Origin: Protaetiibacter sp. SSC-01
GTDB taxonomy: Bacteria; Actinomycetota; Actinomycetes; Actinomycetales; Microbacteriaceae
DNA length: 64,000 nt
Assembly (NCBI RefSeq): GCF_014483895.1
Contig: NZ_CP059987.1
Location: forward strand, 62,001-126,000
Direction: 5' to 3'
Shown here: one piece after another, positions 33,889 through 41,702 of the stretch
Position numbering within the stretch: the first letter of the stretch is position 1
How the letters are laid out: each line of letters starts with the position of its first letter
Program-made: the position numbers and the translations under genes
Notes under the pieces: generated by a model
The model's database searches: none
What the model was told of the DNA's origin: nothing
What the model saw: the letters and a program-made list of their open reading frames with translations, nothing else

Positions 33889-34278
33889 ATGACCGACACC
33901 GTCACCCCCGTCGACCCGCCCCAGCTCGTCACGAGCCCCGCCTTCGCGCAGGGCATGATCGTGCCGCCGGGTCCGCTGCTCTTCGTCGGAGGCCAGAACG
34001 GCATCGACGGCGAGGGAAAGCTGCTCAAGGGCCTGCGCGCCCAGACCGAGCAGGCGCTCCGCAACGTCAAGGCCGTGCTCGCCGAGGCGGGCACCGGGCC
34101 CGAGCACGTCGCGAAGCTCACGATCTACCTCACGACCGGCGTCGACCCGAACGACGCCTACGCCGCATCCGCCGCCGAGTGGACGACCCGCACGGCCGTC
34201 ACCGTCATCGGCGTGCCGATGTCGCGTCCCGGCGTGCTCGTCGAGATCGAGGCGATCGCCGCGATCCCGGCCGCGTGA
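33889..34278 (+). CDS. Rid-family protein (YjgF/YER057c/UK114)
   Basis: The 129-residue protein has the Rid fold: LLFVGGQNGIDGEGKLLKG near 30-48, QTEQALRNVKAVLAEAGTG near 53 and VLVEIEAIAAIPAA at the end with the conserved Glu. The Arg that deaminates 2-aminoacrylate in canonical RidA (in the ARLPKD motif) is not at its place; the stretch reads VPMSRPGVLVE. So it may belong to a subfamily without imine deaminase activity. The ATG at 33889 gives a normal length; a GTG at 33859 is possible. It converges with xthA, 10 bases apart. Confidence 0.85.
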   Translation: MTDTVTPVDPPQLVTSPAFAQGMIVPPGPLLFVGGQNGIDGEGKLLKGLRAQTEQALRNVKAVLAEAGTGPEHVAKLTIYLTTGVDPNDAYAASAAEWTTRTAVTVIGVPMSRPGVLVEIEAIAAIPAA

Positions 34279-34288
34279 GACGCGCCGC

Positions 34289-35125
34289 CTAGAAGATCAT
34301 CGGGCGGTCGTCGTCGCTGTCGCCCATGTCGAGGTCGACCACGACCGGCACGTGGTCGCTCGGACCGTCGCCCTTGCGCTCCTCGCGGTGGATGGATGCG
34401 TCGACGACGCGCTCGGCGAAGGCGTGCGAGCCGAGGATGAAGTCGATGCGCAGCCCCTCGTTGCGCGGGAAGCGCAGCTGCTTGTAGTCCCAGTAGGTGT
34501 AGCCCTCGGGACGGATGGGGCGCACGACGTCGGTGAGGCCGGCCGCCTCGAGCGCCGCGAACGCCTCGCGCTCGGGAGGCGAGATGTGCGTCGAGAGGCC
34601 CGGGATGAGCGACGGGTCGCCCACGTCGGACTCGAGCGGGGCGATGTTGAAGTCGCCCATGAGGGCGAGCGGGAGGTCGGGGTCGGCGGTGAGCCACTCG
34701 CGCACGTCGGCCGTGAGCGTCGCGAGCCAGTCGAGCTTGTAGGCGTAGTGCGGGTCGCCGAGCGCACGTCCGTTCGGCACGTAGAGGCTCCACAGGCGCA
34801 CACCCTCGACCGTGGCGCCGATCGCGCGGGCCTCGATCGGCACATCCGGGCCCTCGTGCCCCTTGAGGAAGCCCGGCTGGCCGGGGAACCCGACCTCGAC
34901 GTCTTCGATCGCGTGGCGCGCGGCGATCGCGACGCCGTTCCACTGGTTGAGGCCGTGCAGCACGACCTCGTAGCCGGCGTCCTGGAACGCCTCGAAGGGG
35001 AACTGCTCCTCCTTGCACTTGATCTCCTGGAACGCGACGACGTCGACGTCTTCGCGCAGCATCCAGTCGATCGCGCGGGCGTGACGGGTGCGGATCGAGT
35101 TGATGTTCCAGGTGGCGATGCGCAT
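34289..35125 (-). CDS. xthA: Exodeoxyribonuclease III family endonuclease
   Basis: The 278-residue protein is an EEP-fold AP endonuclease/3'-exonuclease for base excision repair. It begins MRIATWNINSIRTR and has VVAFQEIKCKEEQFP near 29 with the metal-binding Glu. LYVPNGRALG holds the catalytic Tyr, MGDFNIAPLESDV the Asp and Asn, and RIDFILGSH and PSDHVPVVVDL the C-terminal Asp-His pair. The ATG is leaderless with TACCGT 7 bases upstream. It is divergent from pyrE with two palindromes in between. Confidence 0.93.
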   Translation of the reverse strand: MRIATWNINSIRTRHARAIDWMLREDVDVVAFQEIKCKEEQFPFEAFQDAGYEVVLHGLNQWNGVAIAARHAIEDVEVGFPGQPGFLKGHEGPDVPIEARAIGATVEGVRLWSLYVPNGRALGDPHYAYKLDWLATLTADVREWLTADPDLPLALMGDFNIAPLESDVGDPSLIPGLSTHISPPEREAFAALEAAGLTDVVRPIRPEGYTYWDYKQLRFPRNEGLRIDFILGSHAFAERVVDASIHREERKGDGPSDHVPVVVDLDMGDSDDDRPMIF

Positions 35126-35132
35126 GCGCTCA

Positions 35133-35138
35133 ACGGTA
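35133..35138 (-). promoter_or_regulatory. -10 box TACCGT, leaderless start of xthA
   Basis: TACCGT on the minus strand ends 7 bases before the ATG at 35125. Confidence 0.45.
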
Positions 35139-35156
35139 GCGCCCGCCGGTGTCGGT

Positions 35157-35226
35157 CAAACGCTGCAGCGTCAGCCCCCGCGCGGGTGTGATCTCTGCCG
35201 CGTGACGGTAAGCGCTACAGCGTTTG
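35157..35226. promoter_or_regulatory. Pair of operator-like palindromes between xthA and pyrE
   Basis: CAAACGCTGCAGCG (35157-35170) and CGCTACAGCGTTTG (35213-35226) are inverted copies differing at one base. The first contains the perfect palindrome ACGCTGCAGCGT. The second is fused to GTAAGCGCTAC, which resembles LacI-family operators. No LacI-type regulator is in the window. Confidence 0.4.
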
Positions 35227-35243
35227 GGAACCGGATCGCGCTC

Positions 35244-35249
35244 TAGGCT
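35244..35249 (+). promoter_or_regulatory. -10 box TAGGCT, leaderless start of pyrE
   Basis: TAGGCT ends 7 bases before the GTG at 35257. A GGAGG also overlaps this space, so either a leaderless or a very short-leader transcript is possible. Confidence 0.5.
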
Positions 35250-35256
35250 GGAGGCC

Positions 35257-35811
35257 GTGACCGACGCCCGCACCCAGCTCATCGAGCACATCACGAACGA
35301 GGCCGTGTTCCACGGCGACTTCACGCTCACGAGCGGCAAGAAGGCCAGCTACTACATCGACCTGCGCAAGCTGAGCCTCGACCACCGCGTCGCGCCGCTC
35401 ATCGGCCAGGTCATGGTCGACCTGCTCGAGCAGGTGCCGAACGTGGATGCCGTGGGCGGCCTCACGATGGGCGCCGACCCGATCGCGTCGGCCGTGCTGC
35501 ACCAGGGTGCCGCGCGCGGTCTGACGTACGACGCGTTCGTCGTGCGCAAGGAGCCGAAGGACCACGGACGCGGCCGACAGGTCGAGGGCCCCGACCTTGC
35601 CGGCAAGCGCGTCGTCGTGCTCGAGGACACCTCCACGACCGGCGGCTCGCCCCTCAAGGCGATCGAGGCGCTCGAGAAGGTCGGCGCGGAGGTCGTGGCC
35701 GTCGCGGTCGTCGTCGACCGGGCCACCGAGGCGCAGGAGCGCATCGAGGCGGCCGGGTACCCGTATCTCGCCGCCATCCGTCTCTCCGACCTCGGACTCG
35801 AACCGCAGTAG
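35257..35811 (+). CDS. pyrE: Orotate phosphoribosyltransferase
   Basis: PyrE joins orotate to PRPP to form orotidine 5'-phosphate in pyrimidine synthesis. The 184-residue protein shows FTLTSGKKASYYIDLRKLSL near 23-42 (orotate binding), GGLTMGADPIASAV near 69, VRKEPKDHGRGRQVEG near 99 (flexible catalytic loop) and the PRPP motif VVVLEDTSTTGGSPL near 123. The GTG start agrees with family N-termini. It is followed 12 bases later by the proline-rich protein gene. Confidence 0.95.
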   Translation: MTDARTQLIEHITNEAVFHGDFTLTSGKKASYYIDLRKLSLDHRVAPLIGQVMVDLLEQVPNVDAVGGLTMGADPIASAVLHQGAARGLTYDAFVVRKEPKDHGRGRQVEGPDLAGKRVVVLEDTSTTGGSPLKAIEALEKVGAEVVAVAVVVDRATEAQERIEAAGYPYLAAIRLSDLGLEPQ

Positions 35812-35814
35812 TCT
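35809..35814 (+). promoter_or_regulatory. -10 box TAGTCT before the septum-formation-type gene
   Basis: TAGTCT overlaps the pyrE stop codon and ends 9 bases before the ATG at 35824, so a nearly leaderless transcript is possible. Confidence 0.4.
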
Positions 35815-35823
35815 CATCCGGCC

Positions 35824-37569
35824 ATGAACGACCGACCCCGCGACGACGCCGAGCAGTCCCCGAGCGACTGGCTCGCCGCCCAGTTCGGCGCCCCGGGCGA
35901 CTCCGCGGACGCGCCGAGTGCGCCGCCCGTGCCGCCTGCCGCGTCGGTGCCTCCTGCGCCGCAGGGTTCGGTGCCGCCTGCGGGCTCGGTGCCGCCTGCG
36001 GGCTCGGTGCCGCCTGCGGGGCCCGCGGATGCCGCGTCGGGCTTCAACTGGAGCCTGCGTCCCGGCGCCTCGGCCGGTCCCGTGACGGGCGCCGGTGCCG
36101 GTGCGGGTGCGGGTGCCGGTGCGGGTGCGGGTGCTCCGGATGCGGCCGCGCCCGATCCCTTCGCGTCCGCCGAGCCGACGACCCCCCTCACGCCCGCGTG
36201 GCTGCCCGGTGCTGGTCCGGTGCTCCCCGATGAGCCACCGCGGTCGCGCCGCTCCGCACCCCCGACGCCGCCGGGCGTGACGCCGACGGCGAGCGTTCCG
36301 CCCACGGCACCGCCGCCCACGGCACCGCCGCCCACGGGAGCGCCGCAGACGGGAGCGCCGCAGACACCCGCCGGCACAGCCGGCCCGCAGCTGCCGCCGC
36401 CGTCTGTGGCGCCGGTGCCCCCGCCGACGTCTGCCGCGCCCGTTCCGCCCGCGTCCGCTGCGCCGGTGCCCCCGCCGACCTCGGCTGCACCGGTCCCCCC
36501 GCCGGTCTCGGCCGCCCCCGTGCCGCCGCCCGTGTCCGCTGCGCCAGTCGTGCCCCCCGCCCCCGTGCCGCCGCCCGCATCCGCCGCGCCCGTGCCGCCG
36601 CCGCTCGTCGAGCCGCCGGCACCCGAGGAGACGCCGACCGTCGCGTGGAGCCCGCCGACGTCGCCGCCTGCTTCGTCGTGGGACCAGCCCACGCAGGCGA
36701 TGGCCGTGCCGACGCAGGCCACGCCCGCCCAGCCCGCGGTGCCGTTCCCCCAGCCGTCGATCCCGCCGCAGGCCGCGGCCGACCTCACGGCGACGGAGAT
36801 GATGGGGTCGGCGTCGATGGCGCACGACTCCTCGACGACCTCGGCGCTCGAGGCGCTCTTCGGCGAGGAGAACTTCCGCGACTACACCGCCGAGCCCGCG
36901 CCCTCGGAGTCGCCCTTCGCGCGGCGCGAGGAGCCGGCCGCACCCGTCGACGCGGCGGCCGAGCGCGGCGAGATCAGCCGCACCCAGAAGATCCTGCTCG
37001 GCGTCGCGGGCGGACTCGTCGCGATCATCGCGCTTTTCGCCCTCTTCCTGCTCGGCACGACCCTCGGCGCGCTCGCCGAGCCGGCGCCGCAGCCGAGCGC
37101 GAGCGGATCGCCGAACCCCACGTCGAGCGCGAGCGTGCCGCCGCTCGCCGACGGACCCGTCGAGCCCGGCGTGTGGGCCTGGAACGAGCTCGCCGGCGGC
37201 GAGTGCCTCGACCCCTACGAGGGCGCGTGGGAGGCCGAGTTCACGGTCGTGGACTGCGCCGACCCGCACCCCGCGCAGCTCGCCTACCGCGGCACCGTGC
37301 CGCCCGCCGTCGAGGGCGCGCCCGACGAGGCCTACCCGGGCGCCGAGGCGCTCCTCGCCCAGGTGCAGGGGCTGTGCGCCGCCGCGGGCGTCGTCGACCT
37401 CTCGGTCGCGTGGCAGTTCACCGACCTGCAGGTCGAGGTGGCCTACCCGGCCACCGAGGAGCAGTGGGATGCGGGCGACCGCGGGTACTTCTGCTTCGTG
37501 AGCCGCGCATCCGGCGAGCCCCTCACGGGCTCTGTCGCCATCGCGCCCGCACCGCCCGCCGAGGGCTGA
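35824..37569 (+). CDS. Proline-rich membrane protein with C-terminal Septum_form-like domain
   Basis: The 581-residue protein has a cytoplasmic N-terminal half of about 330 residues of low complexity: VPPAGS repeats near 45-60, an Ala-Gly run near 92-103, TAPPP units near 160, and VPPPxSAAP repeats near 195-255. A single helix (ILLGVAGGLVAIIALFALFLL) lies near residue 396. The extracytoplasmic C-terminal 140 residues have four cysteines (GGECLDP, VVDCADPHPAQLAY, LCAAAG, YFCFVS). This matches the septum-formation domain found after DUF4190-type helices in actinobacteria. The role is probably in the envelope and is not proven. Confidence 0.75.
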   Translation: MNDRPRDDAEQSPSDWLAAQFGAPGDSADAPSAPPVPPAASVPPAPQGSVPPAGSVPPAGSVPPAGPADAASGFNWSLRPGASAGPVTGAGAGAGAGAGAGAGAPDAAAPDPFASAEPTTPLTPAWLPGAGPVLPDEPPRSRRSAPPTPPGVTPTASVPPTAPPPTAPPPTGAPQTGAPQTPAGTAGPQLPPPSVAPVPPPTSAAPVPPASAAPVPPPTSAAPVPPPVSAAPVPPPVSAAPVVPPAPVPPPASAAPVPPPLVEPPAPEETPTVAWSPPTSPPASSWDQPTQAMAVPTQATPAQPAVPFPQPSIPPQAAADLTATEMMGSASMAHDSSTTSALEALFGEENFRDYTAEPAPSESPFARREEPAAPVDAAAERGEISRTQKILLGVAGGLVAIIALFALFLLGTTLGALAEPAPQPSASGSPNPTSSASVPPLADGPVEPGVWAWNELAGGECLDPYEGAWEAEFTVVDCADPHPAQLAYRGTVPPAVEGAPDEAYPGAEALLAQVQGLCAAAGVVDLSVAWQFTDLQVEVAYPATEEQWDAGDRGYFCFVSRASGEPLTGSVAIAPAPPAEG

Positions 37570-37605
37570 GCCACACCCGGAGCGCCGCCGAGGCCAGCGC
37601 AGCCG

Positions 37606-38391
37606 CTACGGCAGCAGCTCGTGCACGCCCGCGAGAGTCTCCGACGGGCGGAACGGGTAGCGCTCGATCTCGGCCTGATCGCTGATGCCCGTCAGCACGA
37701 GGATCGTGTGGAGGCCCGCCTCGATGCCCGCCACGACATCCGTGTCCATGCGGTCGCCGATCATCGCGGTCGTCTCGGAGTGCGCGTTGATCTTGTTCAT
37801 CGCGGAGCGGAACATCATCGGGTTGGGCTTGCCGACGACGTAGGGGTCCTTGCCGGTCGCCTTCGTGATGAGCGCTGAGATCGCGCCCGTGGCGGGCAGC
37901 ACGCCGTCGGACGACGGGCCCGTCGCATCCGGGTTCGTCGCGATGAAGCGCGCGCCGTTGTTGATGAGGCGGATGGCCTTCGTGATCGCCTCGAAGGAGT
38001 AGTTGCGGGTCTCGCCGACGACGACGTAGTCGGGCCGCGTCTCGGTCATGACGAAGCCGGCCTCGTGGAGGGCCGTCGTGAGCCCCGCCTCGCCGATGAC
38101 GAAGGCCGAGCCGCCGGGGATCTGGCTCTTGCAGAACTCGGCCGTCGCGAGGGCCGAGGTCCAGATGCGCTCCTCGGGCACCTCGAGGCCGGATGCGCGC
38201 AGGCGCGCCGCGAGGTCGCGCGGCGTGAAGATCGAGTTGTTGGTGAGCACGAGGAACGGGGTGCCCGCCTCGACCCAGTGGTGGATGAGCTCGGGGGCGC
38301 CCGGGAGGGCCTGGTTCTCGTGCACGAGAACGCCGTCCATATCGGTGAGCCAGCACTCGATGTGGGGGCGGGCGTCGTGGCGTGGAGTCAT
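37606..38391 (-). CDS. HAD-IIA family phosphatase (NagD-like)
   Basis: The 261-residue protein has motif I DMDGVLVHENQALPGA near residue 17 (two Asp), motif II TNNS near 50, the C2-type cap, and KPNPMMFRSA near 189 with the motif III lysine. Motif IV is IGDRMDTDVVAG near 211. NagD-like HAD proteins dephosphorylate nucleotides or sugar phosphates. The specific substrate is unknown. The ATG is leaderless with TACGCT 6 bases upstream. Confidence 0.9.
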   Translation of the reverse strand: MTPRHDARPHIECWLTDMDGVLVHENQALPGAPELIHHWVEAGTPFLVLTNNSIFTPRDLAARLRASGLEVPEERIWTSALATAEFCKSQIPGGSAFVIGEAGLTTALHEAGFVMTETRPDYVVVGETRNYSFEAITKAIRLINNGARFIATNPDATGPSSDGVLPATGAISALITKATGKDPYVVGKPNPMMFRSAMNKINAHSETTAMIGDRMDTDVVAGIEAGLHTILVLTGISDQAEIERYPFRPSETLAGVHELLP

Positions 38392-38397
38392 GTGCCC

Positions 38398-38403
38398 AGC
38401 GTA
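38398..38403 (-). promoter_or_regulatory. -10 box TACGCT, leaderless start of the HAD gene
   Basis: TACGCT on the minus strand ends 6 bases before the ATG at 38391. Confidence 0.45.
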
Positions 38404-38404
38404 T

Positions 38405-38437
38405 CGACGGGCGCCGCCGCGATGACGGCGCCCGTCG
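38405..38437 (-). terminator. Hairpin after the MetE-like gene
   Basis: A perfect 12-pair stem (38405-38416 with 38426-38437) with a 9-base loop lies about 20 bases after the MetE-like stop codon. Confidence 0.65.
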
Positions 38438-38457
38438 CGGATCAGCCGATCAGCCGT

Positions 38458-39672
38458 TCAGCCGAAGAGCCGCTCGGATGCGATGCGCGCGCCCTCCGTG
38501 AGCGTCTCGAGCTTCGCCCACGCGATCTGCGGGTGCACGCGGCCGCCGAGGCCGCAGTCGGTCGACGCGATGACGTTCTCGGGGCCGACGAGCGCGGCGA
38601 AGGCCTCGATGCGGTCCGCCACGAGCTCGGGGTGCTCGACGACGTTGGTCGAGTGGCCGACGACGCCGGGGATGATCTTCTTGCCCGCGGGCAGCTCGAC
38701 GTCGCGCCACAGCTTCCACTCGTGCTCGTGACGCGCGTTCGCCGCCTCGAACGAGTACGCGCCCGCGTCGACCGAGAGCATGAGGTCGATGATGTGACGG
38801 AACTCGAGGTCGGTCGTGTGGGGTCCGTGCCAGCTGCCCCAACAGAGGTGGTAGCGGATGCGATCCTGCGGCAGGTCGCGCAGCGCCCAGTTGAGCGCCT
38901 CGATGTTCTCGCGCGAGAACGCGCGGTAGTCCTCGATGCTCGGCTCGGGGTTGATCTGGTCCCAGTTCTCGGCGAGCGAGGGGTCGTCGATCTGCAGCAC
39001 GAGGCCCGCCTCGATGATCGCGACGTACTCCTCGCGCAGCGCCTCGGCCCACGCCCACACGTAGTCCTTCTCGGTGGCGTAGTGCTGGTTGAGCACGCGC
39101 GCGGCCGAGCCGGGGGCGATGCTCGTGATGAAGCCCGTCTCGAGGCCGTTGGCGGCGAGTGCGGCTTGGAGGTTGGACACGTCGGCGGCGACGGCCTCCT
39201 GGCCGATGTAGCTGAGCGGTCCGGTGGCGCTCGGGAAGGGGGTGGCGACCCGACCCGTGGGGATCGTCTCGGCATCCGCGTAGGCCTCGGCGAAGGCGTG
39301 ACGGTCGCGGCGGTCGGTGAACGAGGTGAGGCGGATGTGCCCCGGCTCGGAGTGCACGGGCGCCTGGTTGAACGCGTTCTCCTCGGTGAGCGAGAGGCCC
39401 GAGACGCGCTGGAACGAGTACGACCACCACGCGCCGTAGTCGACGGCGCTCGACATGGCCTTGCCGAACTCGCCGTCGCCGACGAGCGTGAGCCCGACCT
39501 CCTTCTGCCGCGCCACGAGCCCGCCGACGGCGTCGGCGACGAGCGCGTCGAACTCGGGCGTGCGCTGCAGGGTGAAGCCGTCGTCGGCGAAGGTGCGGGC
39601 CTGGTTGGCCGCGATGAGCTCGGGCGTGCGCGGGAGGCTGCCCGCGGTCGTGGTCTCGATGCGCCCTGTCAT
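38458..39672 (-). CDS. Cobalamin-independent methionine synthase II-like protein
   Basis: The 404-residue protein resembles the C-terminal catalytic half of MetE. TTTAGSLPRTPELI opens the barrel. The zinc ligands are visible as YHLCWGSWHGPH near residue 276 (His and Cys) and ASTDCGLGGRVH near 373 (Cys), with an intervening Glu. Stand-alone proteins of this type include methyl or alkyl transferases that act on homocysteine or other thiols. The true substrate is unknown because the N-terminal folate-binding half is absent. The ATG follows AAAAGGAG. No riboswitch was recognised in the 152 bases upstream. Confidence 0.85.
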   Translation of the reverse strand: MTGRIETTTAGSLPRTPELIAANQARTFADDGFTLQRTPEFDALVADAVGGLVARQKEVGLTLVGDGEFGKAMSSAVDYGAWWSYSFQRVSGLSLTEENAFNQAPVHSEPGHIRLTSFTDRRDRHAFAEAYADAETIPTGRVATPFPSATGPLSYIGQEAVAADVSNLQAALAANGLETGFITSIAPGSAARVLNQHYATEKDYVWAWAEALREEYVAIIEAGLVLQIDDPSLAENWDQINPEPSIEDYRAFSRENIEALNWALRDLPQDRIRYHLCWGSWHGPHTTDLEFRHIIDLMLSVDAGAYSFEAANARHEHEWKLWRDVELPAGKKIIPGVVGHSTNVVEHPELVADRIEAFAALVGPENVIASTDCGLGGRVHPQIAWAKLETLTEGARIASERLFG

Positions 39673-39824
39673 GAGCGACTCCTTTTCGTGTGCGGCTGAC
39701 GCCGTGTCGGATGGGAATCGCAGGCGGTGCCCGGTTCGGTCCCGGACGCGAGGCTTCGCTTGATGCTCTGCGTGCCTCCATCCTGCGCCTCTTGCGGGAT
39801 GCGGGGAACCTCGATGACGCAGTG

Positions 39825-40739
39825 CTACGCGGGCGAGGTGGCGGGCGACGCGGATGCGGCGGCCTCGGCGCGCAGGAACCGCGCCCCCGCGAGCCGCGTG
39901 CGCATGACGCCCACGGCATCCGGGTTCGCGTCGACGAGCAGGTAGCGCCGTCCGAGGGCGGATGCGACGGCGCCGGTCGTGCCGGACCCCGCGAAGAGGT
40001 CGAGCACGGCGTCGCCCGGCGCGCTCGACGCCTGCACGATGCGCCGCAGGATGCCCTCGGGCTTCTGCGTCGGGTAGCCGGTGCGCTCGGCGCCGCCGGT
40101 CGCGACGATCGTGTGCCACCACACGTCGGTCGGCAGCTTGCCGCGCTCGACCTTCTCGGGCGTCACGAGGCCGGGCGCCATGTAGGGCTCACGGTCGACG
40201 GTCTCGTTGTCGAAGTAGTACGCGGCCGGATCCTTGACGTAGACGAGGATCGTGTCGTGCTTGGCGGGCCAGCGCCGCTTGCTCTTGCCGCCGTAGTCGT
40301 AGGCCCAGATGAGCTCGTTGAGGAAGCAGTCGCGGCCGAAGAGGGCGTCGAGAGCCACCTTCGCGTAGTGCGCCTCGCGGTAGTCGAGATGCAGGTAGAG
40401 GGTGCCGCGCGCGTCGAGCAGCCGCCACGCCTCGGCGAGGCGCGGCTCGAGGAAGCCCCAGTAGTCCTCGAAGCGGTCGTCGTAGCCGTAGAGGGTGCGC
40501 GTGACGGTGCGGTAGCGCTCGCCGCCGTAGCCCGTGCGGTCGCCCTCCGGGTCGCGCACGGTCTGCACGGCACGGTGCCTCTGGGTGCGGCCCGTGTTGA
40601 ACGGGGGGTCGAGGTAGACGAGGCGGAAGCTCTCATTCGGCAGCGTGCGGGCCACCTCGAGGTTGTCGCCGAGCACGACGGTGTCCGGGCTCGTGGCATC
40701 CCACGAACCCGGACCCCAGGTGTCGTCCGCGGCGGGCAT
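39825..40739 (-). CDS. DNA methyltransferase (beta class, probably N6-adenine or N4-cytosine)
   Basis: The 304-residue protein has motif IV as DPPFNTG near residue 43 at its N-terminal side and motif I as DLFAGSGTTGAV near 255 at its C-terminal side. That is the order of beta-class methyltransferases. PTQKPEGILRRIV near 231 is motif X. A target-recognition segment of about 120 residues lies between. No restriction gene is next to it, so it is an orphan enzyme, perhaps regulatory or protective. DPPF instead of DPPY is an accepted variant. The ATG is leaderless with TAATCT 6 bases upstream. Confidence 0.88.
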   Translation of the reverse strand: MPAADDTWGPGSWDATSPDTVVLGDNLEVARTLPNESFRLVYLDPPFNTGRTQRHRAVQTVRDPEGDRTGYGGERYRTVTRTLYGYDDRFEDYWGFLEPRLAEAWRLLDARGTLYLHLDYREAHYAKVALDALFGRDCFLNELIWAYDYGGKSKRRWPAKHDTILVYVKDPAAYYFDNETVDREPYMAPGLVTPEKVERGKLPTDVWWHTIVATGGAERTGYPTQKPEGILRRIVQASSAPGDAVLDLFAGSGTTGAVASALGRRYLLVDANPDAVGVMRTRLAGARFLRAEAAASASPATSPA

Positions 40740-40745
40740 GGGCCG

Positions 40746-40751
40746 AGATTA
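40746..40751 (-). promoter_or_regulatory. -10 box TAATCT, leaderless start of the DNA methyltransferase
   Basis: TAATCT on the minus strand ends 6 bases before the ATG at 40739. Confidence 0.45.
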
Positions 40752-40774
40752 ACAGCCCGGATGCCGAGGTCGCG

Positions 40775-41248
40775 TCAGGCGGTGACGATCGCCTCGAGTC
40801 GGTCGTAGCCCTCGCTCATGCCCGTCTCCATGCCGGAGGCGACCATGCCGTCCCGGGCCTGGAGGGTTGGGTAGACCGCGTGGCCGCGGAGGCGCGTGCG
40901 GCCGTCGCCGAGGTCCTCGAAGGTGAGCGACTCGATGCTCACGACGTCGGGGAAGCCGAGGAACTCGAACGTCTGCACGGCGTACTCGTTCTCGCGCACG
41001 GTGTGGAACGTGCCGCGGAAGCCGTACTCGTTGCCCTCGGGGTCGCGGTGCACGTAGTGCCACGTGCCGCCCGAGCGGAAGTCCCACTCCTTCATGTCGG
41101 CGACGTAGCCGTCGGGCCCCGACCACTGCGCGACGAGCGCGGGGTCGCGGTGGGCGGCGAACACCCTCGCGACGGGCGCGTCGAACTCGCGCTCGAAGTC
41201 GATGTACGGCAGGCCCTCGGGGGCCGTGACCGTCAGTGCGTTGCTCAT
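40775..41248 (-). CDS. SRPBCC (AHSA1-like) protein
   Basis: The 157-residue protein has the START-like fold of activators of Hsp90 ATPase homologues: DFEREFDAPVARVFAAHRDP near 17 and WSGPDGYVADMKEWDFRSGG near 42. GMVASGMETGMSEGYDRLE is the C-terminal helix. Such proteins bind hydrophobic ligands; the ligand is unknown. It overlaps the ArsR-type gene by 4 bases, a pairing very common in actinobacteria, and is probably co-regulated by it. Confidence 0.9.
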   Translation of the reverse strand: MSNALTVTAPEGLPYIDFEREFDAPVARVFAAHRDPALVAQWSGPDGYVADMKEWDFRSGGTWHYVHRDPEGNEYGFRGTFHTVRENEYAVQTFEFLGFPDVVSIESLTFEDLGDGRTRLRGHAVYPTLQARDGMVASGMETGMSEGYDRLEAIVTA

Positions 41249-41613
41249 GATTCCTTCTCCTCAGTGGCGCCGGGGGCGCCGTCGGCGGATGCGAGCAGGG
41301 CGTCGAGGCTGCGGAAGCGCCGCTCCGTCTCGAGGCGGTAGCGGTCGATCCATGCGGTGAGCCGCTCCAGTGCGGCGGGTTCGAGGTGCACGGGCCGACG
41401 CTGCGCGTCGCGCGTGCGCGTCACGAGCCCCGCCTGCTCGAGCACCTGGATGTGCTTCGACACGGCCTGAAGGCTGATGTCGAAGGGCTCCGCGAGCTCG
41501 TTGACCGTCGCCGCCCCGCGGCTGAGGCGCGCGATGATCGCCCGCCTCACGGGGTCGGCGAGGGCGAGGAACGCGCGATCGAGCCGTTGGTCGGCACCTG
41601 TCTCGTCATCCAC
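41245..41613 (-). CDS. ArsR-family transcriptional regulator
   Basis: The 122-residue winged-helix protein has ALADPVRRAIIARLSRGAA near 17, the recognition helix FDISLQAVSKHIQVLEQAGL near 44, and a basic wing (TRTRDAQRRPVHLEPAAL). Metal-binding cysteines are absent, as in ArsR members paired with SRPBCC proteins. The GTG at 41613 is leaderless with TATAGT 6 bases upstream. The AT-rich upstream region holds a likely autoregulatory operator. Confidence 0.9.
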   Translation of the reverse strand: MDDETGADQRLDRAFLALADPVRRAIIARLSRGAATVNELAEPFDISLQAVSKHIQVLEQAGLVTRTRDAQRRPVHLEPAALERLTAWIDRYRLETERRFRSLDALLASADGAPGATEEKES

Positions 41614-41616
41614 TAT

Positions 41617-41649
41617 TCAACTATATCATTGATCAACCGATCTGTTGAA
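41617..41649 (-). promoter_or_regulatory. Promoter and operator of the ArsR-SRPBCC operon
   Basis: On the minus strand TTCAAC (41649-41644) and TATAGT (41625-41620) form -35 and -10 boxes 18 bases apart. TTCAAC at 41617 and GTTGAA at 41649 make an outer inverted repeat, with TTGATCAA inside. It is strikingly AT-rich for this genome and the likely ArsR binding site. Confidence 0.55.
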
Positions 41650-41702
41650 CAAGATAGGAGCGCGGATCGCATCCGTCAACCCTCGATTCGGGCAGACGGA
41701 TG

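Noticed and set aside
35814-36788. Gly/Ala/Thr-rich frame on the minus strand with GGGTGAA repeats.
   Set aside because: It is the antisense shadow of the proline-rich repeats of the plus-strand membrane protein, which has a proper start, helix and C-terminal domain.
39673-39824. Riboswitch (SAM or cobalamin) upstream of the MetE-like gene.
   Set aside because: The 152 bases show no recognisable conserved core of either class and no clear terminator.
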